A DNA stretch of 64,000 nt from an uncultured Treponema sp. (GTDB lineage Bacteria > Spirochaetota > Spirochaetia > Treponematales > Treponemataceae), in NCBI GenBank assembly GCA_947177175.1, contig CAMWTK010000002.1, forward strand, positions 1 to 64,000, in the 5' to 3' direction. Numbering within the stretch: the first letter of the stretch is position 1; every line of letters begins with the position of its first letter. Below are positions 26,461-35,494 of this stretch, one piece after another. The notes below the pieces were generated by a model. The model made no database searches. It had not been told where the DNA came from and saw only the letters and a program-made list of their open reading frames with translations. Made by a program: the position numbers and the translations under genes.

Positions 26461-26466
26461 TATACT
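26461..26466 (+). promoter_or_regulatory. -10 element before the pectinesterase gene
   Basis: TGT-TATACT, an extended -10, in the 218-nt gap after recF. A second TATACT occurs at 26432. The roughly 125 nt between here and the ATG would be a long leader with a GC-rich inverted segment around 26509-26525; I recognise no riboswitch class. Confidence 0.5.
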
Positions 26467-26594
26467 GGAAAAGATGGAGTATGGGCAAAATCCGTACTGA
26501 TGTCCTCATGCGCGCGAGCGCATACAAATAAGGCGGCTTGCTCGGCAAACTGCTGATTTATACACGGCTTTTATTTCTTTCATAGGAGGAAGAT

Positions 26595-28997
26595 ATGAAA
26601 AAGAATGAGAAGCTGCGGTGGCTTATGCCTGTCGTGGCGTTGTTGGCGTTATGGGGGGGGGTATTCCTGACCTCATGTTCGGGAGATGATGGGGATGGAA
26701 ATCTAGCGACCACAAACCGCGAGCCGCTCGGTGACGGAACAGTAACCGGGCGCGTTGCCACGACCGCCCCGAGTACGGCGGGAGCAATCACACTGTACAA
26801 AAACAACGAATCGCAAGGGAATAAAAACACCGTAGCCGAAGCACTCAAAGCAATTTCCACGACGGGGACTGACAACTGGACAATCGAGCTTGCGCCGGGA
26901 ACATACGAGGCAACGGGGCTGAACTACAAAGGCACCGCGAACATCACGATTGCCGGCAAAGGCAACGCTCAGTACGGAACGGACGTACTCATCGTCGGGC
27001 AAGGCTCAGACATGACCAAGGAGTCCACGCGCTCGCTCCTCTCCTTTGAGGGAAGCGCAAACGTCGTCATCAAGAACATCACGCTGAAAAACTCCCACGG
27101 CGAAACGAAGGGCGATGCACAGGCGGAGACAATCGGCGTTGGGTCGTCAAGCTTCACCGGCACGCTCGCCGCATACAACTGCTCGTTCCTGAGCGGGCAG
27201 GACACTATCTGCACCGAGGGAAAGGCATGGTTCTACAAATGCTATATCGAGGGCGACGTCGATTTCATCTGGATAGAGTCAAAAGACGGCAAGGTCGCGC
27301 TTTATGAAGAGTGCATTATCCGCGCAATCGGCTCACGCACGACCAAGGCATACTACACCGCCCCGCGACTCGCCCCCACCAATTCGGTGGGCAAAGGCGT
27401 AGTCATCTGGAAATCCAAGCTCGAAGCCGAGGACGCGCTAAAAGAAGTCTACCTTGGGCGCAACCCGTGGGACGAAGCGAACGATACCAAAAAGGGCACA
27501 AATTATTTCAAAGACTACTACGAGCAGGTCGCCGTTGTCGATACAAAATTCTACAGCAACAACGAGCTTAACAGCAATATATGGAGCGGAAGCGGCGCAC
27601 ACGGCACACCAAACCAGCAGTTCGTGGGCTTTAAGACATGCCAAAAGTTCCCCGCGCCGTCAAACGACTGCGGGGCGGCAGTGCTCACGGCGGAGCAGGT
27701 CGCGGCAGAGTATTCAAACCGCAACTACATTCTGAACCGCGTCTACAACGTTGCGGAAGAGACGTTCGAGAACGACTCCGCATCGAGCATTTGGAATCTC
27801 TCCGCGCTTGAGGAAGACTTCGGCGCGAATGCGTCACAGTCGTTGCCGACGAAAGCGTTTGACCCAACATCGGCAAAAGTTGTGTGGGATTTGGCTTCTG
27901 CCTGGAAAGATGACGACAATAAAACGAGCATTCAAAGTTCAACTCAAAAAGGCATTCTGAAAGGCGCGGTGGACGGAAGCGACGACTGCACGGTGAAAAT
28001 GCACATCAATGCTAACGTTAACGGTCAAAACGGAAAATTTGAGGCTCAAGCAACGGATAGCAGAACGCAGATAAACGCGGGAACTGTCCTCACCGTACCC
28101 GTCACGAACGGAGCGATTGTCTCTGTCACAAGGAATAGCGGAACATTCGGCATTGAAGGCACGGAAACCATTACTTACACCCACTCCGGCGCGGCGACGG
28201 GCATAGTCATCTACTGCACCGCCAACGGCTACCTTACGGAAGTGGCAGTGAGCAAACTGAACTTGGACGCGCTTCCAGACGATCTGAAAAACGCCACCAA
28301 GACAGGCGAAGTGCGGGCGATTGGGTTGGACATAAAAGAAGCAACCGTTATGAACGGGAAAACAACCTCTATAAAAGCAATTCCGTATGCAAGTTATGGC
28401 GCGTCCGCAGGGACGACCACTTGGACATCTAGCAACACATCTGTCGCAACTGTAGCCACAGGAGTTGTAACCGTAAAAGCAGGTACGGGAACGGCAGTAA
28501 TTACCGCAACCAACAACGGACATTCTGCATCATGTACGATTACCGCAAAAGCTGCGGCATCATGGGCAGTCCAAGCCGCCGAAGACGCAACTTGGACACC
28601 GAGCGCTACAACGCCAGAAGTTACAGGTGCAACTGCGGTATGGGAAAACATGGTCATCGTGGCTGCCACAGGAAATACATTCAAATGCCATGAAGCGGGA
28701 AAGTATTTCAAAGTAAATGCCTCTAACTCAATTGTTCTTTACATTCCAATGACGAAAGACGGAACAATAACCATAAACGGCGACGGTAACTGTACTCCTA
28801 CTGTGAAAGTTGGAACAAGCGGAACGAAACTTACAAAAAGCAACAATGTTTGGACATACAAGTACAAGACATCCGAAAGCGTTGCGGGAAGTACAATAGG
28901 CAGTATGGACGGCATAGAATCTAGTGGTACTTACGCAAAAATCGAATTCAGCGGTAATGAGAACACATATTGTCAAACCATTACACGAACGTACTAA
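26595..28997 (+). CDS. Pectinesterase (CE8) lipoprotein with C-terminal Ig-like domain, G9 tract in signal peptide
   Basis: An 800-residue surface lipoprotein. The signal peptide ends in the lipobox FLTSC (Cys 28); a G9 run encodes W20-G21-G22-V23. The beta-helix pectin methylesterase domain (about 50-395) has all catalytic landmarks: FLSGQDTI with D203, IEGDVDFIW with D223 and LGRNPW with R289. It demethylates pectin so that lyases can act. Beyond about 430 come beta-sandwich regions, including a bacterial Ig-like (Big_2) segment TTWTSSNTSVATVATGVVTV near 615-635. It splits the recF-dciA replication gene order and has its own promoter region and a strong terminator, so it looks inserted. Phase variation through the G9 is plausible. 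Confidence 0.9.
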   Translation: MKKNEKLRWLMPVVALLALWGGVFLTSCSGDDGDGNLATTNREPLGDGTVTGRVATTAPSTAGAITLYKNNESQGNKNTVAEALKAISTTGTDNWTIELAPGTYEATGLNYKGTANITIAGKGNAQYGTDVLIVGQGSDMTKESTRSLLSFEGSANVVIKNITLKNSHGETKGDAQAETIGVGSSSFTGTLAAYNCSFLSGQDTICTEGKAWFYKCYIEGDVDFIWIESKDGKVALYEECIIRAIGSRTTKAYYTAPRLAPTNSVGKGVVIWKSKLEAEDALKEVYLGRNPWDEANDTKKGTNYFKDYYEQVAVVDTKFYSNNELNSNIWSGSGAHGTPNQQFVGFKTCQKFPAPSNDCGAAVLTAEQVAAEYSNRNYILNRVYNVAEETFENDSASSIWNLSALEEDFGANASQSLPTKAFDPTSAKVVWDLASAWKDDDNKTSIQSSTQKGILKGAVDGSDDCTVKMHINANVNGQNGKFEAQATDSRTQINAGTVLTVPVTNGAIVSVTRNSGTFGIEGTETITYTHSGAATGIVIYCTANGYLTEVAVSKLNLDALPDDLKNATKTGEVRAIGLDIKEATVMNGKTTSIKAIPYASYGASAGTTTWTSSNTSVATVATGVVTVKAGTGTAVITATNNGHSASCTITAKAAASWAVQAAEDATWTPSATTPEVTGATAVWENMVIVAATGNTFKCHEAGKYFKVNASNSIVLYIPMTKDGTITINGDGNCTPTVKVGTSGTKLTKSNNVWTYKYKTSESVAGSTIGSMDGIESSGTYAKIEFSGNENTYCQTITRTY
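26653..26661 (+). repeat. G9 homopolymer in the pectinesterase signal peptide
   Basis: Nine G spanning codons 20-23. The length present keeps the 800-aa frame open; a one-base change would stop export and synthesis. Confidence 0.92.
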
Positions 28998-29025
28998 TGC
29001 AGATGCCGCTAATTTAATCGCACAC

Positions 29026-29059
29026 GGGGCTGCCTTCCATTCGGGGGCAGCCCCTTTTT
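29026..29059 (+). terminator. Terminator after the pectinesterase gene
   Basis: GGGGCTGCC (29026-29034) pairs with GGCAGCCCC (29046-29054), followed by a T-rich run. Confidence 0.9.
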
Positions 29060-29333
29060 ATTTTTGACCTGAAAACCCACAAAACACGAAACAAGACAGA
29101 TTATTTTCACAATTGACTGCCCATCCTTCTCGCGGACAATCCGCCGTCTGTCCAAACACAATGCAGTTGACTTTTAACGGGCTATTTTTTACTCGTCGTC
29201 CTTATCAATATTCGTTTTATGCGATAGCCCATAGCACATACGTTGCTATGGGCAATGCCTGCGCCCGCCATTCATTGACAAAACCGCCGTGCGCGCCTAT
29301 AGTTGAGTACGACCCCAAACCCGGAGACAAGCG
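29060..29333 (+). promoter_or_regulatory. Non-coding stretch with hairpin and consensus promoter of the dciA-rpmH genes
   Basis: A perfect 10-bp hairpin, GCCCATAGCA (29227-29236) with TGCTATGGGC (29244-29253), precedes a promoter TTGACA (29275-29280), 17-nt spacer, TATAGT (29298-29303). I see no gene in the 336 nt between the pectinesterase stop and dciA. Confidence 0.75.
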
Positions 29334-29858
29334 ATGACAGACAACGACATCATGCATGCGTCGCAGATGATTACGCAGGTGTTCAAGCATATTTCGCCGC
29401 AGGACATGGAAAACGGAAACCGGCTGCTCAATTCGTGGCGGCAGACGGTGGAATCTGTCTCACGGAACGGGGCAAAACTGGCGGCGCACACCCACGTGGT
29501 CGATCTGAAAAACGGCGTGCTCCTGGTAGAAGCCGACCATTCCGGGTGGATTCAGCTGCTGCAACTGCACCAAAAATATATCCTGACGGGCTTGCGCCGC
29601 AAAAATCCCGCGCTTACGATTGCCTCGTTGGCGTTCCGTCTGGCGGGAAGCAACGCGCGGCTTGTGGACGGCGCGGCAATGGCGCAAAAAGAACGCGCGC
29701 GCCTGCAAAAACGCTATGACAGCGAGGACGCGCTGCTGAAAGAATCGGGGTTTGACGCGCCGCAGGGCGCGGGGCAGCCGGACGAAAAGCCGCTTCCCGC
29801 AGAATTGCAGCAATTGTTCGATAAATTCAAAAACGAAATCTTGACCAATCAGGCGTAA
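29334..29858 (+). CDS. dciA: DciA-like DUF721 protein
   Basis: 174 residues. The N-terminal DUF721 domain (about 1-95) shows LLNSWRQTVESVSRNGAKLAAHTHVVDLKNGVLLVEADHSGWIQ split over two beta strands and helices, then a Gln/Lys-rich helical tail. DciA proteins help load the replicative helicase in bacteria that lack DnaC/DnaI. GGAG stands 8 nt before the ATG. The place next to dnaN-recF and rpmH is the usual one; only the pectinesterase gene intervenes. Confidence 0.88.
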   Translation: MTDNDIMHASQMITQVFKHISPQDMENGNRLLNSWRQTVESVSRNGAKLAAHTHVVDLKNGVLLVEADHSGWIQLLQLHQKYILTGLRRKNPALTIASLAFRLAGSNARLVDGAAMAQKERARLQKRYDSEDALLKESGFDAPQGAGQPDEKPLPAELQQLFDKFKNEILTNQA

Positions 29859-29898
29859 ATCTGCTAAAATGTATCCTACATTATCATAAGAAAATCTT

Positions 29899-29919
29899 CG
29901 GGCAGATATTTTCTGCCCG
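29899..29919 (+). promoter_or_regulatory. Hairpin in the rpmH leader
   Basis: CGGGCAGA (29899-29906) pairs with TCTGCCCG (29912-29919), 21 nt before the rpmH start. No T-run, so it may be a processing or stability element. Confidence 0.55.
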
Positions 29920-29939
29920 GTACGATAAGGAGATGTTCC

Positions 29940-30095
29940 ATGAAACGAACATATCAACCAAGCAGAGTCAAGAGAAATAGAAAATTCGGTTTCCGCGCCC
30001 GTATGGCAACCCGCGGTGGTCGTATGATTCTCGCCCGCCGCCGCGCAAAAGGTCGCAAAAAGCTCACGGTAGCTGACGAAAAGAAGAAGTACTAA
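29940..30095 (+). CDS. rpmH: Ribosomal protein L34
   Basis: 51 residues, strongly basic: [20 protein letters not shown] opens it and the family motif RMATRGGR...[10 protein letters not shown] follows. It is slightly longer than E. coli L34 because of a Lys/Glu tail. Perfect SD AAGGAG. Its stop and the rnpA start overlap (TAATG). Confidence 0.97.
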   Translation: MKRTYQPSRVKRNRKFGFRARMATRGGRMILARRRAKGRKKLTVADEKKKY

Positions 30096-30472
30096 TGCCG
30101 CATTTCCAGCGTTTTACGCGTGACGAACGGGTAAAACGAGCCGGAGAAATCAAGCATCTATTTAAAGACGGGTGCAGGGTGAGCGTTGCGGGGGCAAAAT
30201 TATTTTATCTGCCCAACAATCTGCCGTACAATCGGATTGGATTTCCCCTGCCCCGTGGCTTTGGCAATGCGGTTCAGCGGAATCATTCCAAGCGGCTGAG
30301 TCGCGAATCGTATCGTAGCCTGAAAGCGCACCTGAACATCGGATTTGATATGCTGCTTTTGGTGTATCCTGCTTCCGAAAAACCATCGTTCCATTCGCGG
30401 TGTGCCCAATTCCGTACTTTGTGTGAGAAGGCCGGACTAATAAACGAGCAGGACAGCAAACCGACGGCATGA
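30095..30472 (+). CDS. rnpA: Ribonuclease P protein component
   Basis: 125 residues with the RnpA signature [18 protein letters not shown] (about 67-84) that contacts the RNA subunit, plus the N-terminal [17 protein letters not shown] strand. Together with the RNase P RNA it trims tRNA 5' ends. Overlaps both neighbours by 1 and 4 nt, so translation in the rpmH-rnpA-yidD set is coupled. Confidence 0.95.
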   Translation: MPHFQRFTRDERVKRAGEIKHLFKDGCRVSVAGAKLFYLPNNLPYNRIGFPLPRGFGNAVQRNHSKRLSRESYRSLKAHLNIGFDMLLLVYPASEKPSFHSRCAQFRTLCEKAGLINEQDSKPTA

Positions 30473-30690
30473 GACAGCTTCCGACAAAAATCGCGTGTTT
30501 TTTTATCCGTCTGTACCAATGGTGCATTTCGCCCTTGTTTCCGCCCTGTTGCCGGTATTATCCGACCTGTTCGCAATACGCGGCAGAAGCCCTGCAAAAA
30601 CACGGCGTCATAAAAGGCGGTGCGCTCGCTTTTAAACGCATTATGCGCTGTGCGCCGTATCACGCGGGCGGCTATGATCCCGTTCCGTAA
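30469..30690 (+). CDS. yidD: YidD membrane-insertion efficiency factor
   Basis: 73 residues with the invariant core [24 protein letters not shown] and [26 protein letters not shown] small amphipathic membrane-associated protein that assists YidC. The start overlaps the rnpA stop (ATGA). Confidence 0.96.
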   Translation: MRQLPTKIACFFIRLYQWCISPLFPPCCRYYPTCSQYAAEALQKHGVIKGGALAFKRIMRCAPYHAGGYDPVP

Positions 30691-30705
30691 TGTGTGGAGA
30701 AAACT

Positions 30706-32490
30706 ATGGAAAAAAATACCCTGTGGGCAATCATTCTTTCAACCGTCGTGCTGGTCGTCTTTTTTGGCATTCAGACAAAATTCATGCCCAAACAGACCGA
30801 ACAGCCTGTTCCGACGCAAATCGCAGAATCTGCCGAGGACGCGACGATTGAGCAACCGGCAGAGAATCAGGCGGCGACACCGGCAGAAATGCTTCCCTTC
30901 TTGCAGGACGCGCCGGAATCTGGAAGCGAGCAGACGTTCACGATTACGACTGACAAGGTAAAGGTAACGTTCAGCAACCGTGGCGGCGACGTCATCGGCT
31001 ATGAGCTGCTGGAGCATTTGGACACCGATACGGGAAAAGGCGTGGAAATGGCGGACAATATTTCTGCCAGCAACCGTGCCTTTGCCGTTTCTTTGGGCGG
31101 GCCGAATGTTTTGCCCATCAGCACGATTTTTTCCGCGCATCAAATTGACGATTATACGATTGGTTTTTCGTACACCGTGGAAAAAATGGTGGACGGCGTA
31201 CTGCAAAAAGATTTTACGATTGCGAAAAAGTATTCGTTCAAGCCCGGCGACTATACGTTCCGCTTGGACATTACGATTGACGGAGAGCCTGCGTTTGCGG
31301 GATTGAATTTTGACGGCGTTTCTTATTCGCTCAGAACGTCGCCGCAGGTCGGGCCGCATTACAACCGCAAAGTTGACCGCTACGACGTGCGCCAGTTCAT
31401 GTCGTATAGCGGCGAAAAATATAAAAAAATCCTGCTCGGCGAAAATCAGCAGAAAACGTTCGACAAGCACTGGGTGTGGGCGGGCATTGCCGGAAAATAC
31501 TTTGAGATTTTGGTCATTCCCGAGGACAGCGCGAAAATGTCGGCTTCCGCAGAGTATTCCACGCTCATTGAGCACAACAATTATGCCAACGCACAGGCAC
31601 GGTTCAGCCGTCTGCCGGTGGGCGCGGGGCAGACGACCGACACCTATTATGTGTACGTCGGGCCGCGGAGCGAAAAGGAGCTGGCAAAATACGGTACGGC
31701 AGAACACAACGTCTGGGGGCTGAGCGGGCTTAAACTGGGCGAAAGCCTCGACACGTCCGGCTTTTTCAGCTGGCTGGAAGTCATCTTGAAATTCCTGCTC
31801 GAGCAGATTTACCGGGTCGTCAGAAACTGGGGCGTGGCGATTATCGTACTGACCGCGCTGCTTAAATTCGCGATGTTCCCGCTGACAAAAAAAACCGCGC
31901 TCGGCACGGCAAAAATGCAGCGGATTCAGCCGCAGATGCAGGCGTTGCAGACAAAATACAAGGACAACCCGCAGAAAATGCAGCAGGAAACGATGAAACT
32001 GTATAAAGAAATCGGCTACAATCCCATGGCGGGCTGTCTGCCAATGCTGTTCACGTTCGTCATTTTGTACGCGATGTACCGCCTGTTCAACAATTATTTT
32101 GAATTCCGCGGGGCAATGTTCATTCCGGGGTGGATTCCTGACTTGTCGAAAGGCGACAGCGTGGCGACGCTTTCGTTCAACCTGCCGTTCAACTTTGGAA
32201 ACCAGGTGCGCCTGTTGCCGATAATCTACGTCGTCTCGCAGATTCTGTTCAGCAAAATCACGCAGAACGGCGGCACGGCAAGCACGAACCAAACGCAGAT
32301 GAAAATGATGATGTACGGCATGCCGCTGATTTTCTTCTTTATTTTCTACAATGCGCCCGCAGGTCTGCTTATTTACTGGATCGTGAGCAACGTCATTCAG
32401 CTGGCACAGCAGCTGGTCATCAACCACACGATACGGAACAGACAGCCGATAGTCGTCGCAAAAACCAAAAACGGCAAAAAACAGAAATAA
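30706..32490 (+). CDS. yidC: Membrane protein insertase YidC
   Basis: 594 residues in the Gram-negative layout: N-terminal membrane anchor, a large periplasmic beta-sandwich domain (about 70-330) and the five-helix core (about 350-575) with LQTKYKDNPQKMQQE, YNPMAGCLPMLFTFVILYAMY and FFIFYNAPAGLLIYWIVSN. The groove residue is K387 where E. coli has Arg. It inserts and folds inner-membrane proteins. The ATG at 30706 has GGAGA 5 nt upstream; the GTG at 30694 is not needed. This is the housekeeping copy, in contrast to the YidC-phosphatase fusions at 9-15 kb. Confidence 0.96.
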   Translation: MEKNTLWAIILSTVVLVVFFGIQTKFMPKQTEQPVPTQIAESAEDATIEQPAENQAATPAEMLPFLQDAPESGSEQTFTITTDKVKVTFSNRGGDVIGYELLEHLDTDTGKGVEMADNISASNRAFAVSLGGPNVLPISTIFSAHQIDDYTIGFSYTVEKMVDGVLQKDFTIAKKYSFKPGDYTFRLDITIDGEPAFAGLNFDGVSYSLRTSPQVGPHYNRKVDRYDVRQFMSYSGEKYKKILLGENQQKTFDKHWVWAGIAGKYFEILVIPEDSAKMSASAEYSTLIEHNNYANAQARFSRLPVGAGQTTDTYYVYVGPRSEKELAKYGTAEHNVWGLSGLKLGESLDTSGFFSWLEVILKFLLEQIYRVVRNWGVAIIVLTALLKFAMFPLTKKTALGTAKMQRIQPQMQALQTKYKDNPQKMQQETMKLYKEIGYNPMAGCLPMLFTFVILYAMYRLFNNYFEFRGAMFIPGWIPDLSKGDSVATLSFNLPFNFGNQVRLLPIIYVVSQILFSKITQNGGTASTNQTQMKMMMYGMPLIFFFIFYNAPAGLLIYWIVSNVIQLAQQLVINHTIRNRQPIVVAKTKNGKKQK

Positions 32491-32521
32491 TCGCCCGGCG
32501 TTATGCCTGACGAAGGAGAAT

Positions 32522-33220
32522 ATGATGACATACGAATTTGAGGGAAAAAACGAAAAGGAAGCCATTGAAAAGGCTGCCACCGAACTCGGTCTGGAACGCG
32601 ATCAGTTTGACGTGGAGATTTTGGAGACGCAGAAAAACACGCTGTTCAAAAAAGGCTATGTGAAAATCCGCGTCCACACGCTGACCAACCAGCCGCACGC
32701 GCCCGAAAAAACCGTGCCGCATACGCCCGTGCACCGGACCGTGGCGAATCCGCTTCCGCAGGACGAATTCGAGCAGAAACTGCTGGCGTTTGTTGCGGAG
32801 ATGATTACGAAAATGGGCTACGAAGCGGGCGTGGAAGTGCTTTTCCGCGAAGAAAAGAAAATCGGCATCAAGCTGACTTCCGACTCGTCGTCCATTCTGA
32901 TTGGGCGCAAGGGCAAGAATTTGGACGCGATGCAGCTGCTCGCGAACGTGTACGCCGGCAAGCTCGGCCGCGAAGACATGCGCGTTATCCTTGACACCGA
33001 AAATTACCGCGTCCGCCGCGAGGAATCGCTCGTGCATCTTGCGTATACCACGGCAGACAAAGTGCGCTCGTCGCACTCATCAATCCTGCTGGAGCCGATG
33101 AATCCGTTTGAGCGGCGGCTTATCCACACGACGCTGAACGACATTCCCGACATCGAGACCAAATCCGAAGGCGACGGGCTGTACAAGCAAGTGCGCGTGT
33201 TGTACAAACGGGCGTACTGA
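32522..33220 (+). CDS. jag: RNA-binding protein Jag/KhpB (SpoIIIJ-associated)
   Basis: 232 residues. Jag N-terminal domain (about 1-52, FEGKNEKEAIEKAATELGL), a KH domain (IGRKGKNLDAMQLLANV, about 130-146) and an R3H domain (RREESLVHLAYTTADKVRSS, MNPFERRLIH) at the C-terminus. It binds RNA and influences cell-envelope growth in other bacteria. Two adjacent ATGs (32522 and 32525) share the SD AAGGAG. Usual partner of yidC; a terminator follows. Confidence 0.95.
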   Translation: MMTYEFEGKNEKEAIEKAATELGLERDQFDVEILETQKNTLFKKGYVKIRVHTLTNQPHAPEKTVPHTPVHRTVANPLPQDEFEQKLLAFVAEMITKMGYEAGVEVLFREEKKIGIKLTSDSSSILIGRKGKNLDAMQLLANVYAGKLGREDMRVILDTENYRVRREESLVHLAYTTADKVRSSHSSILLEPMNPFERRLIHTTLNDIPDIETKSEGDGLYKQVRVLYKRAY

Positions 33221-33227
33221 TGATTTT

Positions 33228-33252
33228 CCCCCGCAACCGCGGGGGATTTTTT
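33228..33252 (+). terminator. Terminator after jag
   Basis: CCCCCGC (33228-33234), AACC loop, GCGGGGG (33239-33245), then a T-run. Ends the dciA-to-jag cluster. Confidence 0.9.
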
Positions 33253-33293
33253 ATGGGCAAGAATGAAGCGGCGCGCAGGAATGGAGCGGGAGC

Positions 33294-33395
33294 GTCGCAG
33301 CGCAATGCGCTGCTTACCGAGTTTTGGCTTGCTTGCGAAACTCGCATTTTCGTCCGCTATGCTACCGAAAAACGCCAAAACTCGACAATGAGCGT
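33294..33395. repeat. Non-coding segment with nested inverted repeats
   Basis: GCAGCGCA pairs with TGCGCTGC at about 33296-33312, and CGAGTTTTGGC (about 33319) pairs with GCCAAAACTCG (about 33376-33386). The 33253-33463 gap has a 55-codon open frame but no ribosome-binding site and no protein-like pattern; I treat it as non-coding. Similar words occur at 51815-51835. Confidence 0.5.
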
Positions 33396-33463
33396 AGCGA
33401 ACACGAACATAGGTTCTTAGGGCGGATATGGCGCAGGGCGGGGAATTGTGCTATAGTGAAAGC

Positions 33464-34240
33464 ATGAAAATGGTAAAAACGTGGTGCGTGGCGGGGGTAA
33501 TGGCGATGGCTGCGGCGGGATATGCGCGGGAGGCGGCGGATGTGGTTTCGCCGTTGGTGCTTGGCGCGCTGCGGGAACAGGGCAGGGTGCAGCAGGAGAC
33601 GCGGGAGTTTTCGTTGTTCCCGGACACACCGCTTGCACGGGCGGCGACCGGCACGTGGGAGCGGAACGACGCGCCGCTGTATTCGGCGGAAAGCCTGTAT
33701 TATCTGCCCAAGGAAACGCTGGCTGAAAACAGCAAAAATCCTGCGGGCGCGGACACGTCGATTGCGGCGGCGGCGAAAATCCTGCGCATGATTTCAAAAA
33801 TGCAGGGCATTCAGTATTATTCCAACGGCGACAAAAAATGGGAGACTTTGTACAAGCGCGCGTACATGGTGGAAAATGCCCGGTCAAAACAGGCGATTCC
33901 CGACCAGACTGAGGGCGATGCGGACGGCAAGACGTTTTTCTGCCTGCTTGACGACCATTCGTTCGGCGAGAACGTGTATCAGCTTGACTACCGGCAGAGC
34001 GCGGACGAAGTTTCGGTCTGTTTTACCAACACGGACGCGCTCAAAGTGGCGATGATTACGGGCGTAAAGCCGCGCGACTTGAAAATCAACCTTGTCGTCA
34101 CGGACTGCGGCGACGCGTTTTTGGTCTATCTGGTGGCGCAGGCAAAATATCCGCAGATTTCGTTTTTGGAAAAACGACTGCGCCGCTCGCTTGCCGCCCG
34201 CATGGACGCGATTTACGGCTGGTTTACCAATCAGTTCTGA
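33464..34240 (+). CDS. Exported protein of unknown function, probably leaderless mRNA
   Basis: 258 residues with a Sec signal peptide (MVKTWCVAGVMAMAAAGYA, cleavage near residue 20). The mature part has a helical region KILRMISKMQGIQYYSNGD and a beta-rich end (LKINLVVTDCGDAFLVYLVA). I do not recognise the family. The ATG at 33464 lies exactly 6 nt after an extended -10 (TGC-TATAGT, hexamer 33452-33457) with no Shine-Dalgarno, so transcription is predicted to begin at the start codon. A second ATG at 33470 is possible. No operon partner is evident. Confidence 0.72.
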   Translation: MKMVKTWCVAGVMAMAAAGYAREAADVVSPLVLGALREQGRVQQETREFSLFPDTPLARAATGTWERNDAPLYSAESLYYLPKETLAENSKNPAGADTSIAAAAKILRMISKMQGIQYYSNGDKKWETLYKRAYMVENARSKQAIPDQTEGDADGKTFFCLLDDHSFGENVYQLDYRQSADEVSVCFTNTDALKVAMITGVKPRDLKINLVVTDCGDAFLVYLVAQAKYPQISFLEKRLRRSLAARMDAIYGWFTNQF

Positions 34241-34315
34241 CGTGCGCGATTTGCGCGGGATGTATGGCACTTTTTGCCGCAATATGCTATGGTTAGGAAA
34301 TCGCGAGGTGTTGCT

Positions 34316-35368
34316 ATGAAAAAAAATCTGTTTGCGGCGGTTTTTTGCTGCATGACTATTGCATTTGGGGGTTGTAATCAAATGGACAAGGCATTACAGG
34401 CAATTCAGGGAAAAGACGGCGTGTTTGCGGTGCTGGAGACTGACCGCGGCACGGTCGTGCTTGAGTTGTTCTATAAGGAAACGCCGCTTACGGTGACGAA
34501 TTTCGTGGGTTTGGCGGAAGGAACGCTTGACGCGGCAAAGGGAAAGCCGTTCTATGACGGGCTGAAATTCCACCGCGTCATCAGCGTGGCGAACGGCGAC
34601 GGACAGGATTTTATGATTCAGGGCGGCGACCCGCAGGGAACGGGGTCGGGCGGTCCGGGCTATCGTTTTATCGACGAGATTGTGGACGGGCTGACCTTTG
34701 ACAAGGCGGGCTATCTTGCCATGGCGAACGCGGGCGCGGGAACGAACGGCAGCCAGTTTTTCATCACGATTGCGCCGACGGAATGGCTGAACGGAAAGCA
34801 CACGATTTTTGGCAGGGTCGTCGATTCGGACAGCCAGAACACGGTGAACAAAACCTTGCAGGGCGACACGATTAAGAAAATCACTATTATCCGGCAGGGC
34901 GACGAGGCAAAGGCGTTTACCGCAAGCCAGGACGACTGGAACGAACGTGAAGCCGCCGCCAAAAAATCTGCGGAAGAAAAGACGGCAAGGCAGCTGGCGG
35001 CGTTCACCGAGGGCTGCACAAAATCGCCCAACGGCATTTATTACAAAATCTTAAAAGAAGGCAAGGGAAACAAGGTCGGCAAAGGCAAGACTGCCAACGT
35101 GGAATACAAGGGCTATTTGCAAGACGGCAGCATTTTTGACGCATCAAAAGGCTTTCACCCGCAAGGGCACGACGGGCTTTCGTTCAGAATCGGCGCGGGC
35201 GAGATGATTCCGGGCTTTGACCTGATGGTGCAGGACATGAAAGTAGGCGAGACGCGCAAAATGGTCATTCCCCCGGAACTGGCATACGGCGCGCGCGGCG
35301 TTCCGCAGGCAGGCATTCCCGGCGGCGCGTATATTGCGTTTGACGTGACATTGACTTCGGTCAAATAA
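34316..35368 (+). CDS. Cyclophilin-FKBP dual peptidyl-prolyl isomerase lipoprotein (CFBP type)
   Basis: 350 residues. Lipoprotein signal ending FGGC (Cys 20). Cyclophilin domain at about 35-190: [36 protein letters not shown] and [10 protein letters not shown] are classic active-site motifs. A charged helical linker follows, then FKBP at about 235-350 with [36 protein letters not shown] and [10 protein letters not shown]. Both domains keep their key residues, so both may isomerise proline bonds in the periplasm. This domain order is known from T. denticola. The ATG at 34316 has GAGG 8 nt upstream. Confidence 0.93.
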   Translation: MKKNLFAAVFCCMTIAFGGCNQMDKALQAIQGKDGVFAVLETDRGTVVLELFYKETPLTVTNFVGLAEGTLDAAKGKPFYDGLKFHRVISVANGDGQDFMIQGGDPQGTGSGGPGYRFIDEIVDGLTFDKAGYLAMANAGAGTNGSQFFITIAPTEWLNGKHTIFGRVVDSDSQNTVNKTLQGDTIKKITIIRQGDEAKAFTASQDDWNEREAAAKKSAEEKTARQLAAFTEGCTKSPNGIYYKILKEGKGNKVGKGKTANVEYKGYLQDGSIFDASKGFHPQGHDGLSFRIGAGEMIPGFDLMVQDMKVGETRKMVIPPELAYGARGVPQAGIPGGAYIAFDVTLTSVK

Positions 35369-35388
35369 AACGGCTTTATCAACAAAAA

Positions 35389-35470
35389 AAGTACGGCGTA
35401 TTTTTCCCAAAAATACGCCGTACTTTTTTAAAAACACGCCGTAAATTTTTTAAAATACGGCGTGTTTTTT
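35389..35470 (-). repeat. Dispersed ACGGCGT double-hairpin repeat, copy B
   Basis: Heptamers ACGGCGT (35393), ACGCCGT (35415), ACGCCGT (35436), ACGGCGT (35457) embedded in A/T runs. Its reverse complement is nearly identical to 21581-21664. Here it lies between the convergent immunophilin and uxaC genes, where either hairpin with its T-run could act as a two-way terminator. Confidence 0.87.
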
Positions 35471-35494
35471 CTCAAAATTCACGTGACAACAAAT

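Noticed and set aside
26467-26594. Possible riboswitch in the pectinesterase leader
   Set aside because: No match to any class I know; only a GC-rich inverted stretch is visible.
30739-32580. 613-codon antisense open frame over yidC
   Set aside because: High-GC codon shadow without domain resemblance; yidC on the plus strand is certain.
33220-33420. 66-codon open frame after jag
   Set aside because: It runs through the jag terminator and inverted repeats and lacks a start signal.
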